Assembly (NCBI GenBank): GCA_903870545.1
Contig: CAIQDI010000017.1
Span: 1-47,402, forward strand
Reading direction: 5' to 3'
DNA: 47,402 nucleotides
Origin: an uncultured Pseudomonadota bacterium
GTDB lineage: Bacteria > Pseudomonadota > Gammaproteobacteria > Methylococcales > Methylomonadaceae
Shown here: positions 1 to 9,192 of the stretch, in pieces
How the letters are laid out: each line of letters opens with the position of its first letter
Numbering within the stretch: position 1 is the stretch's first letter
Position numbers and translations under genes: made by a program
The notes under the pieces: generated by a model
Seen by the model: only the letters and a program-made list of their open reading frames with translations
Database searches by the model: none
Told to the model about the DNA's origin: nothing

Positions 1-645
1 CAAGTCAGTTACACCGACGGTTTGGGCAACTTTGAAAAAGTTAGCAGTTCGCCGATTTTTGTACAGCCAGCAAAACCAACGTATTCATTGAGCGTCGATA
101 AATTCAATATAAACGAAGGCGACACGGTGAATTTGAGTTTGCAAACCACCAACGTTCCCGCGAATACAGCGGTCAACGTGAATGTCAGTGGCAGCGCAAC
201 AGCGGCGGATTTGAACGGTGGTTATATTCCAAATTCGTTTTTTGTTGGTGCGGATGGCAAGGCAACAATTCCGCTGAGTTTTTTGAAAGACAAAATTACG
301 GAAGGCACTGAAAATTTAACGTTCACCTTATCGAATGATTCGTCAAAATTCGTGACCATTAACGTCAATGACCCGATGAATAATCCACCGACTGGCAATG
401 TTTTGATTAACGGCGACGCGAAAGTCGGACAAATATTGACCGTTCAAAACAATGTGCAGGATTTAGACGGCGTGGGGGCGTTTAATTTTCAATGGTTCAG
501 CAATGGCGCAATCATCAACGGCAAAACGCAACCGAATTACACGCCCATCAACGACGACGTGAACAAAAATATCAGCGTACAAGTCAGTTACACCGACGGT
601 TTGGGCAACTTTGAAAAAGTTAGTAGCTCGCCGATTTTTGTACAA
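1..645 (+). repeat. 579-bp tandem module repeat within the RTX gene
   Basis: Bases 1-66 and 580-645 are nearly identical (caagtcagttacaccgac start in both), giving a period of 579 bp, or 193 codons. The unit is one Calx-beta-like plus one Ig-like module. A third, more diverged Ig-like unit follows at about 985-1250. Copy number upstream of the window is unknown, and such repeats commonly vary by recombination. Confidence 0.8.
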
Positions 646-2424
646 GCCGCCACGCCAACGTATGCGTTGAGCGTCGATAGAGTGAATGTGAACGAAGGCG
701 AAAGCGTGTATTTCAAAATCACCACGACCAACGTACCTATCGAAAGCAACATCGATTTCCCGTTAACGTTTAGCGGTAGCATTTCCAGCGCAGATGTAGA
801 TAACCAAATGCTGTTGCCACGCCTTTTGTGGATTGACAAAAATAGCACTGGTACCATCGCCGTGTCGTTTTCAAATGATAAATTAACTGAAGGTAAAGAA
901 AATTTAATCGCCACGTTGATTAACGATGCCAGTAAAAGCGTGACGGTAAATGTAAACGACACCAGTATTACAGAAATCGTCAACAACCCACCGACCGGCA
1001 ACGTAGTTATTCAAGGTATCGCAAAAGTCGGCACAAAATTATCGTTGCTCAATACGCTAGACGATGCGGATGGGCTGGGCGCGTTCAGTTATCAATGGTT
1101 GAGCAATGGCGTAGCGATTAAAAATGCCACAAAAGAAACATACAATCCGAGCAAAACCGATATTGGCAAAAAAATCAGCGTCACCGTCAGTTACACCGAT
1201 GATTTGGACAACGCCGAATTTCAAACCAGTGGCGAAACGGCGGCGATTAAAGCCAGCATTGTGATTAACGGATTCACGAAAATCGGCGATGCCAACAAAA
1301 ACAAACTCATCGGCGCGGAAAAAAATGATTTATTGTCCGGCATGGCGGGTGCGGATACGTTATTGGGCAACGCCGGTGATGACCAATTAAACGGTGGTGC
1401 AGGTAATGATTTACTCGACGGCGGCAACGGCAACGACGAATTAACCGGCGACGACGGCAACGACACTTTACTCGGCGGCAGCGGTAATGATTCGCTCGAC
1501 GGCGGCAAAGGGGACGACAAATTAACGGGTGATGCTGGCAACGATACGCTCAACGGCGGTGTGGGCGCAGACAAGTTAGACGGCGGCGCGGGCAATGATT
1601 ATTACATCGTCGATAATTTAAAAGACACTGTCACCGAAACCGATGCCAACGTAAAGTTGGGCGGCAACGATTCTGTTGAAACTGTTTTGTCGTACACGTT
1701 AGGCAAAAATGTCGAAAACTTAATGCTCGCGGGAATCATCAATAACAACGGCACCGGCAACGAATTGAATAATCAAATCACCGGTAATGTCGGCGATAAT
1801 TTCTTGAAAGGCATGGCAGGAAATGACCAATTAGTGGGCGGCAGCGGCGCAGATACGTTGGACGGCGGACTCGGTATGGACACGTTAAGCGGCGGCACGG
1901 ATGATGACACTTATTACATGAACAACACCGAAGACAAAATTATCGAAGCCAAAAATGGCGGTGAAGATCAAATTATTGCCAGCGTAGATTTTGACTTGAA
2001 CACCAGCCCCAACGTGGAAATACTGATTTTATCGGGTGCGAAGGCGATTAACGGCACCGGCAACGAGTTGAATAATTTGTTGCAAGAAATCGACGGCGGA
2101 AAAATCGCCAATGTGTTTGACGGTCAAACAGGCGACGATACGATTAACGGTGCCGGCGGTAACGATACCTTGGAAGGCGGCGCGGGCAATGATGTTATCG
2201 ACGGTGGCGATGGCAACGATGTCGCGATTTTCAGTGGTGCAAAAGATGATTATCAAATTATACCCAATTCCGATGCCACAGAATTTGTGGTCAGTTATCA
2301 AGGCAACGACGAATCGATTTTAGACGGCGAAGACATTTTAACGAATGTGGAAAATTTACAATTTTCCGATGGAGACGAAATCTACCCCATTGCCGATTTG
2401 ATTTTAACCGGTGTCATCAATTGA
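1..2424 (+). CDS. RTX / Calx-beta repeat secreted protein, C-terminal part
   Basis: The frame is open from base 1, so this is the last 807 codons of a longer gene cut by the window edge. It holds alternating modules: a Calx-beta-like strand domain (about residues 25-125), then an Ig-like module with the pattern GxVxIxGxAKVGQxL...DxDGxGxFxxQW, each repeated. Bases 1-66 recur almost unchanged at 580-645, a 193-codon period. From about residue 435 come haemolysin-type calcium-binding nonapeptides (GGAGNDxLxGG type), broken by serralysin-like YYIVDN..DTVTE segments and a second RTX block near residues 710-745. Proteins of this type leave the cell by type I secretion and act as adhesins, S-layer proteins or enzymes; no catalytic domain is visible in this part. 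No type I transporter genes follow. Product class is sure, role unknown. Confidence 0.85.
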   Translation, partial: QVSYTDGLGNFEKVSSSPIFVQPAKPTYSLSVDKFNINEGDTVNLSLQTTNVPANTAVNVNVSGSATAADLNGGYIPNSFFVGADGKATIPLSFLKDKITEGTENLTFTLSNDSSKFVTINVNDPMNNPPTGNVLINGDAKVGQILTVQNNVQDLDGVGAFNFQWFSNGAIINGKTQPNYTPINDDVNKNISVQVSYTDGLGNFEKVSSSPIFVQAATPTYALSVDRVNVNEGESVYFKITTTNVPIESNIDFPLTFSGSISSADVDNQMLLPRLLWIDKNSTGTIAVSFSNDKLTEGKENLIATLINDASKSVTVNVNDTSITEIVNNPPTGNVVIQGIAKVGTKLSLLNTLDDADGLGAFSYQWLSNGVAIKNATKETYNPSKTDIGKKISVTVSYTDDLDNAEFQTSGETAAIKASIVINGFTKIGDANKNKLIGAEKNDLLSGMAGADTLLGNAGDDQLNGGAGNDLLDGGNGNDELTGDDGNDTLLGGSGNDSLDGGKGDDKLTGDAGNDTLNGGVGADKLDGGAGNDYYIVDNLKDTVTETDANVKLGGNDSVETVLSYTLGKNVENLMLAGIINNNGTGNELNNQITGNVGDNFLKGMAGNDQLVGGSGADTLDGGLGMDTLSGGTDDDTYYMNNTEDKIIEAKNGGEDQIIASVDFDLNTSPNVEILILSGAKAINGTGNELNNLLQEIDGGKIANVFDGQTGDDTINGAGGNDTLEGGAGNDVIDGGDGNDVAIFSGAKDDYQIIPNSDATEFVVSYQGNDESILDGEDILTNVENLQFSDGDEIYPIADLILTGVIN

Positions 2425-2497
2425 TTTTGAAGCAAGTTTGTCAAAGCATGATAAACGGACGCATTTCACGCATTTCTTATCTTTTAGTAGCGCAAGA

Positions 2498-2517
2498 CCC
2501 CGCCATTCGCGGCGGGG
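2498..2517. terminator. hairpin between convergent genes
   Basis: A perfect 7-bp GC-only stem (CCCCGCC / GGCGGGG) with a 6-base loop sits between the stop of the RTX gene and the convergent stop of the OmpA-family gene. There is no adjacent T-run on either strand, so it is a weak terminator candidate and may just be a structured spacer. Confidence 0.4.
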
Positions 2518-2565
2518 ATGTAAGCGGCTCAATTCCTAATTTTTTATCTAAATCTAATCACTACA

Positions 2566-3678
2566 TTACTGAATCCAAATCAATTCAACGCGCCGGTTTT
2601 TGGATTTCCCTTCTTCGGTGCTGTTGTCGGAAATCGGTTGATTTTCACCATAACCATGCGCGGTTAATTTATTAGTTACGCCTTTATATTTCAAGTAATT
2701 GGCGACAGATTGCGAACGTTTTTGCGACAAACGTAAATTGTAATTATCCGAACCTTCACTGCTGGTGTGTCCTTGAACTTCCAAATAATTTTTTAACGGA
2801 TACCGGATTAAACTTGCCGCAACGCCGTCTAAAATGACTTTTGCGTTGGGTGTTAATTCGGCAGAATCGTATTTGAATTGCACGCCTTTAATTTCCAAAC
2901 TAATCGGGCAACCTTGAGCATCGACTTTGCTGCCTGCAATCGTTCCCGCGCATTGATCCAAACAATTATTGACACCGTCGTGGTCATCGTCTTTCGTCGA
3001 ACAATCCGCTACCGGCGTTGGATGCACAACGGGTAATTCGATTTTTGGCGCAGGTTTTTCTACTTTATCGCCCAACGGAATCACGAAACCGACATTGACA
3101 ACCATCTCGTGAAAATCGCTGTTGTTTGAGTTGTTGGCAAATACGTTTGAATTATTGTCGTTGCCGCCGAAATTGTTGTTGTAGCGATAACGCACGTCGT
3201 TACGCAAGAAAAAACCGTCACAGATTTCGTAAGTAAAACCTAAACCCGCTTCACCGATAAAACCGATTTTATCACCATTTGGCGAACTGGTATTTGCCGC
3301 GCCCGCACCAATGACGGCGTACGGCGAGTATTTGTCACGGAAGAAAAAGTATTGCAAATCAGCCGTGCCGCCAGCCATATCAACATTGCCAGAATTCAAA
3401 TTTAACCCATTAGACGAATTGCCTAAGGTTTGATAAAAACCTTTCAATTCGACGTTGAAATGTTCATTCAACATTTTACCGACTGCCAAACCACCGCCCC
3501 AACCGTCGCTGGTATGGCGATTCTCATCAGTCAAAACAAATGAACCATACGGCGCAACGTACCAGCGCGTGTCCAAATTTGGCGTGCTGGCGGAAGAATA
3601 TAAACCTTCGGCGGCATTCGCTAAAACAGGTGTCATCAAAGCGGCGAAAATTGCCGTTGTTAAATACTTTTTAATCAT
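2566..3678 (-). CDS. OmpA-family outer-membrane protein
   Basis: This 370-residue protein starts with a signal peptide (MIKKYLTTAIF...ANAA, cut near residue 23). A porin-like eight-strand barrel domain (about 35-205) is followed by a TSP3-like calcium-type linker (DDDHDGVNNCLDQC, near 232-245) and a C-terminal OmpA domain (about 265-370) ending with NRRVELIW, the peptidoglycan-contacting arginine motif. The domain carries GHTSSEGSDNYN where E. coli OmpA has an aspartate after GYT, a variation also known in other family members. The ATG at 3678 has a GGAG Shine-Dalgarno 7 bases upstream. It likely anchors the outer membrane to the cell wall. The gene stands alone between a convergent RTX gene and sufT. 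Confidence 0.88.
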   Translation of the reverse strand: MIKKYLTTAIFAALMTPVLANAAEGLYSSASTPNLDTRWYVAPYGSFVLTDENRHTSDGWGGGLAVGKMLNEHFNVELKGFYQTLGNSSNGLNLNSGNVDMAGGTADLQYFFFRDKYSPYAVIGAGAANTSSPNGDKIGFIGEAGLGFTYEICDGFFLRNDVRYRYNNNFGGNDNNSNVFANNSNNSDFHEMVVNVGFVIPLGDKVEKPAPKIELPVVHPTPVADCSTKDDDHDGVNNCLDQCAGTIAGSKVDAQGCPISLEIKGVQFKYDSAELTPNAKVILDGVAASLIRYPLKNYLEVQGHTSSEGSDNYNLRLSQKRSQSVANYLKYKGVTNKLTAHGYGENQPISDNSTEEGKSKNRRVELIWIQ

Positions 3679-3699
3679 AAACTGAACTCCTAAAATTTT

Positions 3700-4248
3700 T
3701 TAAAATAACCCCAGCTGCACTTGAGCGACTTCGGACATCATTTCGCGCGACCACGGTGGATCTAACACGATTTCGACATTGACACTCGCCACACTCGGCA
3801 AGGCTTTAATACCACTTTCAACGTCACTCTGAATGACCGGCCCCATGCCACAACCTGGCGCAGTGAGCGTCATCATAACATGAACGTGGTAGCGGTCTTC
3901 GGCAACGGGATTCACCGTGCAGCTATAAACTAAACCCAAATCGACGATATTTACAGGAATTTCTGGATCATAAACAGTTTTCATCACCGCCCAACAGTTT
4001 TCCTCCACCGCTTGCACAGTGTTTTCATTCACCAATGCGGCAGAATGATGCGCCTCTTTACCCAACGCATCCGCGTCATTTCCAGCAATTCGCACCAAAT
4101 GACCATAAGGCGTAAGCACGGTGAAATTGTCGCCCAACGCTTGATGCAGCGTGACAATTTCCCCCGCGTTTAATTTGCCAATATGTCCATCGGGAATGGT
4201 AATAATGTTCACGTCGCGGGTTAACGTAATGCTTTCTTTTTCTGCCAT
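3700..4248 (-). CDS. sufT: SufT, MIP18/DUF59-family Fe-S cluster protein
   Basis: About 182 residues from the ATG at 4248. The N-terminal half has the SufT-specific beta domain (IPDGHIGKLNAGE, then HLVRIAGNDADALGKE). The C-terminal half is the MIP18 fold (DPEIPVNIVDLGLVY; APGCGMGP with its conserved cysteine; DPPWSREMMSE). SufT proteins help maturation of Fe-S proteins. A TTG-initiated form from 4287 would overlap the upstream SDR gene by 35 bases; the ATG at 4248, 4 bases after that gene's TAA, gives a family-length protein and is preferred, though no clear ribosome site precedes either. No other suf genes are in the window, so this is an orphan copy co-transcribed with an SDR. Confidence 0.85.
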   Translation of the reverse strand: MAEKESITLTRDVNIITIPDGHIGKLNAGEIVTLHQALGDNFTVLTPYGHLVRIAGNDADALGKEAHHSAALVNENTVQAVEENCWAVMKTVYDPEIPVNIVDLGLVYSCTVNPVAEDRYHVHVMMTLTAPGCGMGPVIQSDVESGIKALPSVASVNVEIVLDPPWSREMMSEVAQVQLGLF

Positions 4249-4252
4249 AATT

Positions 4253-4990
4253 TTATGAAATGTGAGAATGAAAAGTGTGCGCGTCAATCGTTTGTCCGGT
4301 TACGCCCAAACTGTCGTCGCAAAATAAATACTGATAAATCGGCTCTAAGACCGTCATCGGTGGAAGTTGTGTTTTATCTTCGGCGGGATAAGCGCGTTTG
4401 CGTAACGGCGAATCGACTGGACTGGGGATTAAGATATTCACACGAATTTTCCCCGCACCTTCTAATTCTTCAGCTAAAACGTGCGCCAAACCTTCCAGCG
4501 CGACTTTAGAAACACCGTACGCGCCGGAATAAGCGGGTGCGAGACGTGCCGATGAATCAGAAGTGAAAACGATTGAAGCGTGCGGGGCTTTTTGTAAAAC
4601 GGGTAATAACACGCGCGTTAATAAAAATGGCGCGTGGACATTGACGTTGAACGTGTGTCCCCACGCTTTTATGCCGAATTGAATCAACGGCGTGAACGAA
4701 CTAAATTCCACCGCCGAATGTAATAAACCGTGTAACGCGCCATATTTTTCGTCGATACGTTGCGCGAGTTCTTCGTAATCATTTTCGCTCGCACCCGCCA
4801 AATCGAACGGATAAATAATCGGTTCAACGCCGCCATTCGCTAAAATTTGGTCGTAAACTGTTTCAAGTTTCGGCAAATTTTTATCTAATAAAATGATTTG
4901 TGCGCCAGCTTTCGCCAACGTTAATGCGGCGGTTGAACCCAAACCACCCGCCGCGCCGGTGATTAAAATAACTCGATTTTGTAGCGACAT
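4253..4990 (-). CDS. YciK-like short-chain dehydrogenase/reductase
   Basis: A 245-residue SDR with the Rossmann glycine motif TGAAGGLG (residues 11-18), the catalytic serine in VFTSDSSAR and the YGVSK catalytic Tyr-Lys pair near 158-162. It matches E. coli YciK in layout, including the C-terminal PxYLF..DDSxGxTGxTxDA segment, which suggests orthology. Substrate unknown; YciK has no firmly assigned reaction. In pseudomonads yciK lies beside ubiG and the HAD phosphatase mupP; here those two genes sit 3 kb away on the other strand. It is followed 4 bases later by sufT, suggesting one transcript. Confidence 0.8.
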   Translation of the reverse strand: MSLQNRVILITGAAGGLGSTAALTLAKAGAQIILLDKNLPKLETVYDQILANGGVEPIIYPFDLAGASENDYEELAQRIDEKYGALHGLLHSAVEFSSFTPLIQFGIKAWGHTFNVNVHAPFLLTRVLLPVLQKAPHASIVFTSDSSARLAPAYSGAYGVSKVALEGLAHVLAEELEGAGKIRVNILIPSPVDSPLRKRAYPAEDKTQLPPMTVLEPIYQYLFCDDSLGVTGQTIDAHTFHSHIS

Positions 4991-5091
4991 AATGCGTTTT
5001 TTGGTGAATGTAAAAGTGTCTATAGTTTAGCGCATTAGTAGGTTATTCGTCATGCAACATCCAAAATACGTTTTACAAACATTCTCACCAC

Positions 5092-6444
5092 TCATAATTT
5101 TATATTTAACGAATGCAATTTTCGGTACAAATGCGTGCGTTCCATGCCCACCGCCGCTGATAATTTCGCGACGCTGCCGCCATTTTTTTCAAAATGATAT
5201 TCTAAATAGGCTTTTTCAAAATGATCCCGCGCTTCTTTCAGTGGTAAATTAAAAAATTCGGGAATCGACGAAAAAATCATCGAGTCGGGGCTGGTCATGC
5301 CCAAACCATTTTTGACTTCGTCCAAACTAATATCTTCGCCCACGCCCAAAATCATTAAGCGTTGCACCACATTTTTCAATTCGCGCACATTACCGCGCCA
5401 GCTGTAATTGCGTAAATAATTTTGCGCTGCCATCGAAAATTGCCGAAACGCCAATTTTTCGTGCGTGACAAAATAATCAACGTAAAAATTCAACAACGCC
5501 GGTACGTCTTCGCTGTGTTCGCGCAACGGTGGAATCGTCAGTGAAACTTCGTTCAACAAATAATACAATTCATGGCGAAACCGCCCGAAACGCACTTCTT
5601 CATCCAACGCCATGCGCGTCGAGGCGGCAACATGCACATCGACATTCACCGCTTCGCTGCCACCTACGCGCAAAAATGAACTCGATTCCAACGCGCTCAA
5701 TAAACGCAATTGGGTTTCTTTATCCATGTCGCCGATTTCGCCCAAAAATAACGTGCCGTTATTCGCGCGTTCCAATAAACCCTGATAAATTCGGTGTCCG
5801 TCTTCTTTGCCAAAAAATTCTACCGCCGAATTTTCGGGTGAAATACTGCCGACTGCGACGTTCACAAAGGCACCGTGACGGCGTGCGCTGTTGTTGTGTA
5901 AATAACGTGCGTAAACTTCTTTGCCTACGCCCGCTTCTCCGACAAATAACACCCGCGTGTTATGTTGCGCGAGACGTTTTAATTGCTCTTTTATCCGCGC
6001 CATCGCCGCACTTTTGCCAATCGGTTCAACGTCAATATGAACGGACTGACGTAATCCGTCACGTTTCTGCCCCGCTTCTAATGCTCGTTCGACAATCAAT
6101 AATAATTTCGCCAACGACAACGGTTTTTCTAAAAAGTCGAACGCGCCCAAACGAGTTGCTTCAACAGCCGCTTCAACAGAACCGTGACCCGACATCATAA
6201 TCACTGGACACAACGGTTTTTCTTCGGCGAGCCATTCTTTTAACAACGTAATGCCGTCGGTGTCGGGCATCCAAATATCCAGCAAAATCAAATCGGGTGG
6301 CATCGATATTTTTAACACTTTTGCCACGCTGGCATTTTCCGCCATGCTGACTTGATAGCCTTCGTCTTCTAAAATTTCACCCAACAAATGGCGAATATCG
6401 GGTTCATCATCGACAACTAAAACACGGGGGGATTGATTACTCAT
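5092..6444 (-). CDS. ntrX: NtrX-like NtrC-family response regulator with altered ATPase motifs
   Basis: 450 residues: receiver domain (acidic DDE at 12-14, phospho-acceptor D56, K107), AAA+ domain (about 143-370) and a C-terminal Fis-type helix-turn-helix (LSAAVGMERTHLYRKL). Walker A is GEAGVGKE (169-176). The sigma-54 contact loop GAFTGA is absent, replaced by FGKEDGHRIYQG, as in many NtrX proteins. Walker B reads TLFLGE (231-236), glycine replacing the usual metal-coordinating aspartate of LFLDE. It may therefore regulate DNA without opening sigma-54 promoters. No ntrY-type kinase is adjacent. The ATG at 6444 lacks a strong ribosome site; the gene is divergent from fbaA. The family is sure; the subfamily name is likely. 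Confidence 0.75.
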   Translation of the reverse strand: MSNQSPRVLVVDDEPDIRHLLGEILEDEGYQVSMAENASVAKVLKISMPPDLILLDIWMPDTDGITLLKEWLAEEKPLCPVIMMSGHGSVEAAVEATRLGAFDFLEKPLSLAKLLLIVERALEAGQKRDGLRQSVHIDVEPIGKSAAMARIKEQLKRLAQHNTRVLFVGEAGVGKEVYARYLHNNSARRHGAFVNVAVGSISPENSAVEFFGKEDGHRIYQGLLERANNGTLFLGEIGDMDKETQLRLLSALESSSFLRVGGSEAVNVDVHVAASTRMALDEEVRFGRFRHELYYLLNEVSLTIPPLREHSEDVPALLNFYVDYFVTHEKLAFRQFSMAAQNYLRNYSWRGNVRELKNVVQRLMILGVGEDISLDEVKNGLGMTSPDSMIFSSIPEFFNLPLKEARDHFEKAYLEYHFEKNGGSVAKLSAAVGMERTHLYRKLHSLNIKL

Positions 6445-6562
6445 AACGGTTTTTTTAAATTAAATGAAAGTGCCTTCAATCATGGCATTCTAAGGCTTTA
6501 GATGCAAACGCGATTATGTTGTAAACTGTCGCGGCATACTTACAACACAATTGGAGATTTTC

Positions 6563-7642
6563 ATGTCACAAAAATTATCGGATATTGTTAGCGCAGGCGT
6601 TGTCACCGGCGACGATGTACAAAAGATTTTCGCATTTTGCAAAGCCCACAATATGGCGTTACCCGCTGTCAATGTGATTAGCAGCGATTCCATTAACGCC
6701 GTTATCGAAGCGGCGGCGAAAGCCCAATCGGCAGTCATTGTGCAATTTTCAAACGGCGGCGCACAATTTGTTGCCGGCAAAGGTTTGAAATTAGACGGTC
6801 AACAAGCAGCCATTTTAGGGGCAATTTCGGGCGCACAACACGTTCACGCGGTGGCGAAACATTACGGCGTGCCGGTTATTTTGCACACCGACCACGCGGC
6901 GAAAAAATTATTGCCGTGGATTGACGGATTATTGGACGAGGGTGAAAAACATTTTGCCGCGACGGGAAAACCGCTTTTTAGTTCGCACATGTTGGATTTG
7001 TCGGAAGAACCGCTGCACGAAAACATTGAAATTTGCGGGCATTATTTAGAACGCATGAGCAAAATCGGCATGACGTTGGAAATCGAACTCGGTTGCACCG
7101 GCGGCGAAGAAGACGGCGTGGACAACAGTCATTTGCATCAATCGGCGTTGTACACGCAACCCGAAGATGTCGCGTATTCGTACGAACAACTTATTAAAAT
7201 CAGTCCGCGTTTCACGATTGCCGCGTCGTTTGGCAATGTTCACGGCGTTTATAAACCGGGAAATGTGAAACTCACACCGACTATTTTGCGAGATTCGCAA
7301 GCGTTTGTGTCTGAAAAATTTGGTTTGCCAGAAAATAGTTTGGATTTCGTCTTTCACGGCGGGTCGGGTTCATCTGCCGCAGAAATTGCCGAAGCGATTA
7401 GTTACGGCGTGGTTAAAATGAATATCGACACCGACACGCAATGGGCGACGTGGGCGGGTGTGATGGATTATTACAAAACCAACGAAGGCTATTTGCAAGG
7501 TCAAATCGGTAATCCTGACGGTGACGACAAACCTAATAAAAAGTATTACGATCCGCGTGCGTGGCAACGTGCGGGACAATTGGGAATGGTTGCTCGATTA
7601 GCGCAAGCCTTCGCGGAATTAAATGCGGTAAATTCACTGTAA
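6563..7642 (+). CDS. fbaA: class II fructose-bisphosphate aldolase
   Basis: 359 residues and close to E. coli FbaA throughout. It cleaves fructose 1,6-bisphosphate to dihydroxyacetone phosphate and glyceraldehyde 3-phosphate, or the reverse in gluconeogenesis and carbon assimilation, using zinc. Visible signatures are LHTDHAAKKLLPWIDG (catalytic Asp and zinc His), EIELGCTGGEEDGVDN, ASFGNVHGVYKPGN, FHGGSGSS and NIDTDTQWA. The ATG at 6563 has TGGAG 6 bases upstream; a start four codons earlier would cover that site. It stands alone between the divergent ntrX and ubiG; no other glycolytic gene is near. Confidence 0.97.
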   Translation: MSQKLSDIVSAGVVTGDDVQKIFAFCKAHNMALPAVNVISSDSINAVIEAAAKAQSAVIVQFSNGGAQFVAGKGLKLDGQQAAILGAISGAQHVHAVAKHYGVPVILHTDHAAKKLLPWIDGLLDEGEKHFAATGKPLFSSHMLDLSEEPLHENIEICGHYLERMSKIGMTLEIELGCTGGEEDGVDNSHLHQSALYTQPEDVAYSYEQLIKISPRFTIAASFGNVHGVYKPGNVKLTPTILRDSQAFVSEKFGLPENSLDFVFHGGSGSSAAEIAEAISYGVVKMNIDTDTQWATWAGVMDYYKTNEGYLQGQIGNPDGDDKPNKKYYDPRAWQRAGQLGMVARLAQAFAELNAVNSL

Positions 7643-7754
7643 TCTAACGCGCAAATGTGGGCGCAAATTCTGGTTTGCGTCCACGTCAACATGACGAATA
7701 ACCCACGAATGCGCTAAACTATCGCACCTTTTACACCAACCCGAATAAACAAAA

Positions 7755-8459
7755 ATGACTGAAAATGTACACGCGCACGAAATCCTCAAATTTGGTTCAA
7801 TGGCAGAACTTTGGTGGGATAAACAAGGTGAATTCTGGACGCTACACGCTATCAATCCGTTGCGTTTGAGCTATATTCAACAATTCACCGATATGGCTGG
7901 CAAACGAGTTGTTGACGTAGGGTGCGGCGGCGGAATTTTAACGGAAGCGTTAGCACAAGCGGGCGCAAACGCATTGGGCATTGATTTGAGCGGCGATTTG
8001 GTTGACGTGGCGGAATTACACGCTTTAGAAACCGAAACGGAAACCGTCCATTATCAAAAAATAAGCGTTGAAACGCTCGCCGATGAACAACCTGAAAGTT
8101 TCGATTTTGTGACGTGTATGGAAATGTTGGAACACGTTCCCGACGCGGGTTCGATTGTCGCCGCGTGTGCAAAATTGGTGAAACCCGGCGGAATGGTGTT
8201 TTTTTCAACGTTGAATCGTAAACCAAAAGCCTTTTTATTAGCGATTGTTGCCGCCGAATACGTTTTGCGAATGTTGCCCAAAGGCACGCATCAATATAAA
8301 ACCTTTATCAAACCGTCTGAACTTTGCCAAACTGCCAGAGCGGCGGGGCTGGAATTACAAGGCATGATTGGCATTGAATATAATCCACTGACGAAACATT
8401 TTTCAGTCAGTAAAAACATTGATGTTAATTACATTGCTGCTTTCAAACGGTCAGTTTAA
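7755..8459 (+). CDS. ubiG: UbiG, ubiquinone biosynthesis O-methyltransferase
   Basis: 234 residues, the usual UbiG length. It performs both O-methylations of ubiquinone synthesis using S-adenosylmethionine. Motif I is VVDVGCGGGILTEALA (near residues 53-68), followed by GIDLSG, FDFVTCMEMLEHVPD and a C-terminal GIEYNPLTKHFSVSKN typical of UbiG. The N-terminal FGSMAELWWDKQGEF (for FxxxAxxWWD) is also a family mark. The next gene, a HAD phosphatase, begins 2 bases after the stop, so they are one operon. Confidence 0.95.
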   Translation: MTENVHAHEILKFGSMAELWWDKQGEFWTLHAINPLRLSYIQQFTDMAGKRVVDVGCGGGILTEALAQAGANALGIDLSGDLVDVAELHALETETETVHYQKISVETLADEQPESFDFVTCMEMLEHVPDAGSIVAACAKLVKPGGMVFFSTLNRKPKAFLLAIVAAEYVLRMLPKGTHQYKTFIKPSELCQTARAAGLELQGMIGIEYNPLTKHFSVSKNIDVNYIAAFKRSV

Positions 8460-8461
8460 TA

Positions 8462-9154
8462 ATGACGCAAATTCGCTCCAACGCGCTCAACAAACGGAAA
8501 ATTTCGTGTGTGCTGTTTGATTTGGACGGCACGCTTGTTGATACTGCGCCTGATTTAATTGCCTGTTTGAATGACGCTTTAACACAACACGGATTTTCAA
8601 CAGTCGCCACCAAATTCGTTAAACCACAGGTTTCATTTGGCGCGATGGCAATGATTAACGTGAGTTTGGCGTTAGACGTGAGCGAGGAAACTCGCGCTGC
8701 CATTTTGATGACAATGTTGAATCAATACGAAAACAACATTGCTCAACACAGCCAGTTTTTCGATGGAATGGTGGCGGTTTTAGAGTTTATCGAAGCGCAA
8801 AATATGTCGTGGGGAATTGTTACCAATAAACGTGAACGTTTTGCGCTACCGCTGGTTCGAGCGTTCAATTTACAGCATCGTGCCGCGTGCGTAATTTGCG
8901 GGGATACCACGCCAAATCCGAAACCACATCCCGCGCCACTGTTCGCAGCGTGTGAAAAAATTGGCGTTTCGGCGCGTGAATGCGTTTATATCGGCGATGC
9001 CGTGCATGATATTACGGCGGGTAACCGTGCTGAAATGCAAACACTCGCCGCGACTTACGGTTATTTACAATTGACGGACACGCCAGAAACGTGGGGCGCA
9101 AACGCGCTGATTGATTCTCCGCAACATTTATTAGCGTGGTTAAAAAATTATTAA
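8462..9154 (+). CDS. gph: HAD phosphatase: phosphoglycolate phosphatase or MupP
   Basis: 230 residues of the HAD superfamily. Motif I is DLDGTLVDT with the nucleophile and acid/base aspartates; motif II is VTNK; motif III is KPHPAPL; motif IV is IGDAVHDITAG. The sequence fits Gph, which removes phosphate from 2-phosphoglycolate. However, in pseudomonads the ubiG-linked homologue is MupP, the N-acetylmuramate 6-phosphate phosphatase of cell-wall recycling. Sequence alone does not separate the two. A GlcF-like glycolate oxidase subunit elsewhere in the window mildly favours Gph; the ubiG neighbour favours MupP. Confidence 0.8.
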   Translation: MTQIRSNALNKRKISCVLFDLDGTLVDTAPDLIACLNDALTQHGFSTVATKFVKPQVSFGAMAMINVSLALDVSEETRAAILMTMLNQYENNIAQHSQFFDGMVAVLEFIEAQNMSWGIVTNKRERFALPLVRAFNLQHRAACVICGDTTPNPKPHPAPLFAACEKIGVSARECVYIGDAVHDITAGNRAEMQTLAATYGYLQLTDTPETWGANALIDSPQHLLAWLKNY

Positions 9155-9192
9155 CCGCCGTTGATTATTTGAAATTAAAGCAATGCGCGATC

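Noticed and set aside
1221-1595. Antisense proline/serine-rich frame inside the RTX gene
   Set aside because: It is the reverse reading of the glycine-aspartate repeats, a composition effect.
5529-6200. 223-codon plus-strand frame opposite ntrX
   Set aside because: No family resemblance, arginine/cysteine-rich, lies wholly in antisense of a sure gene.
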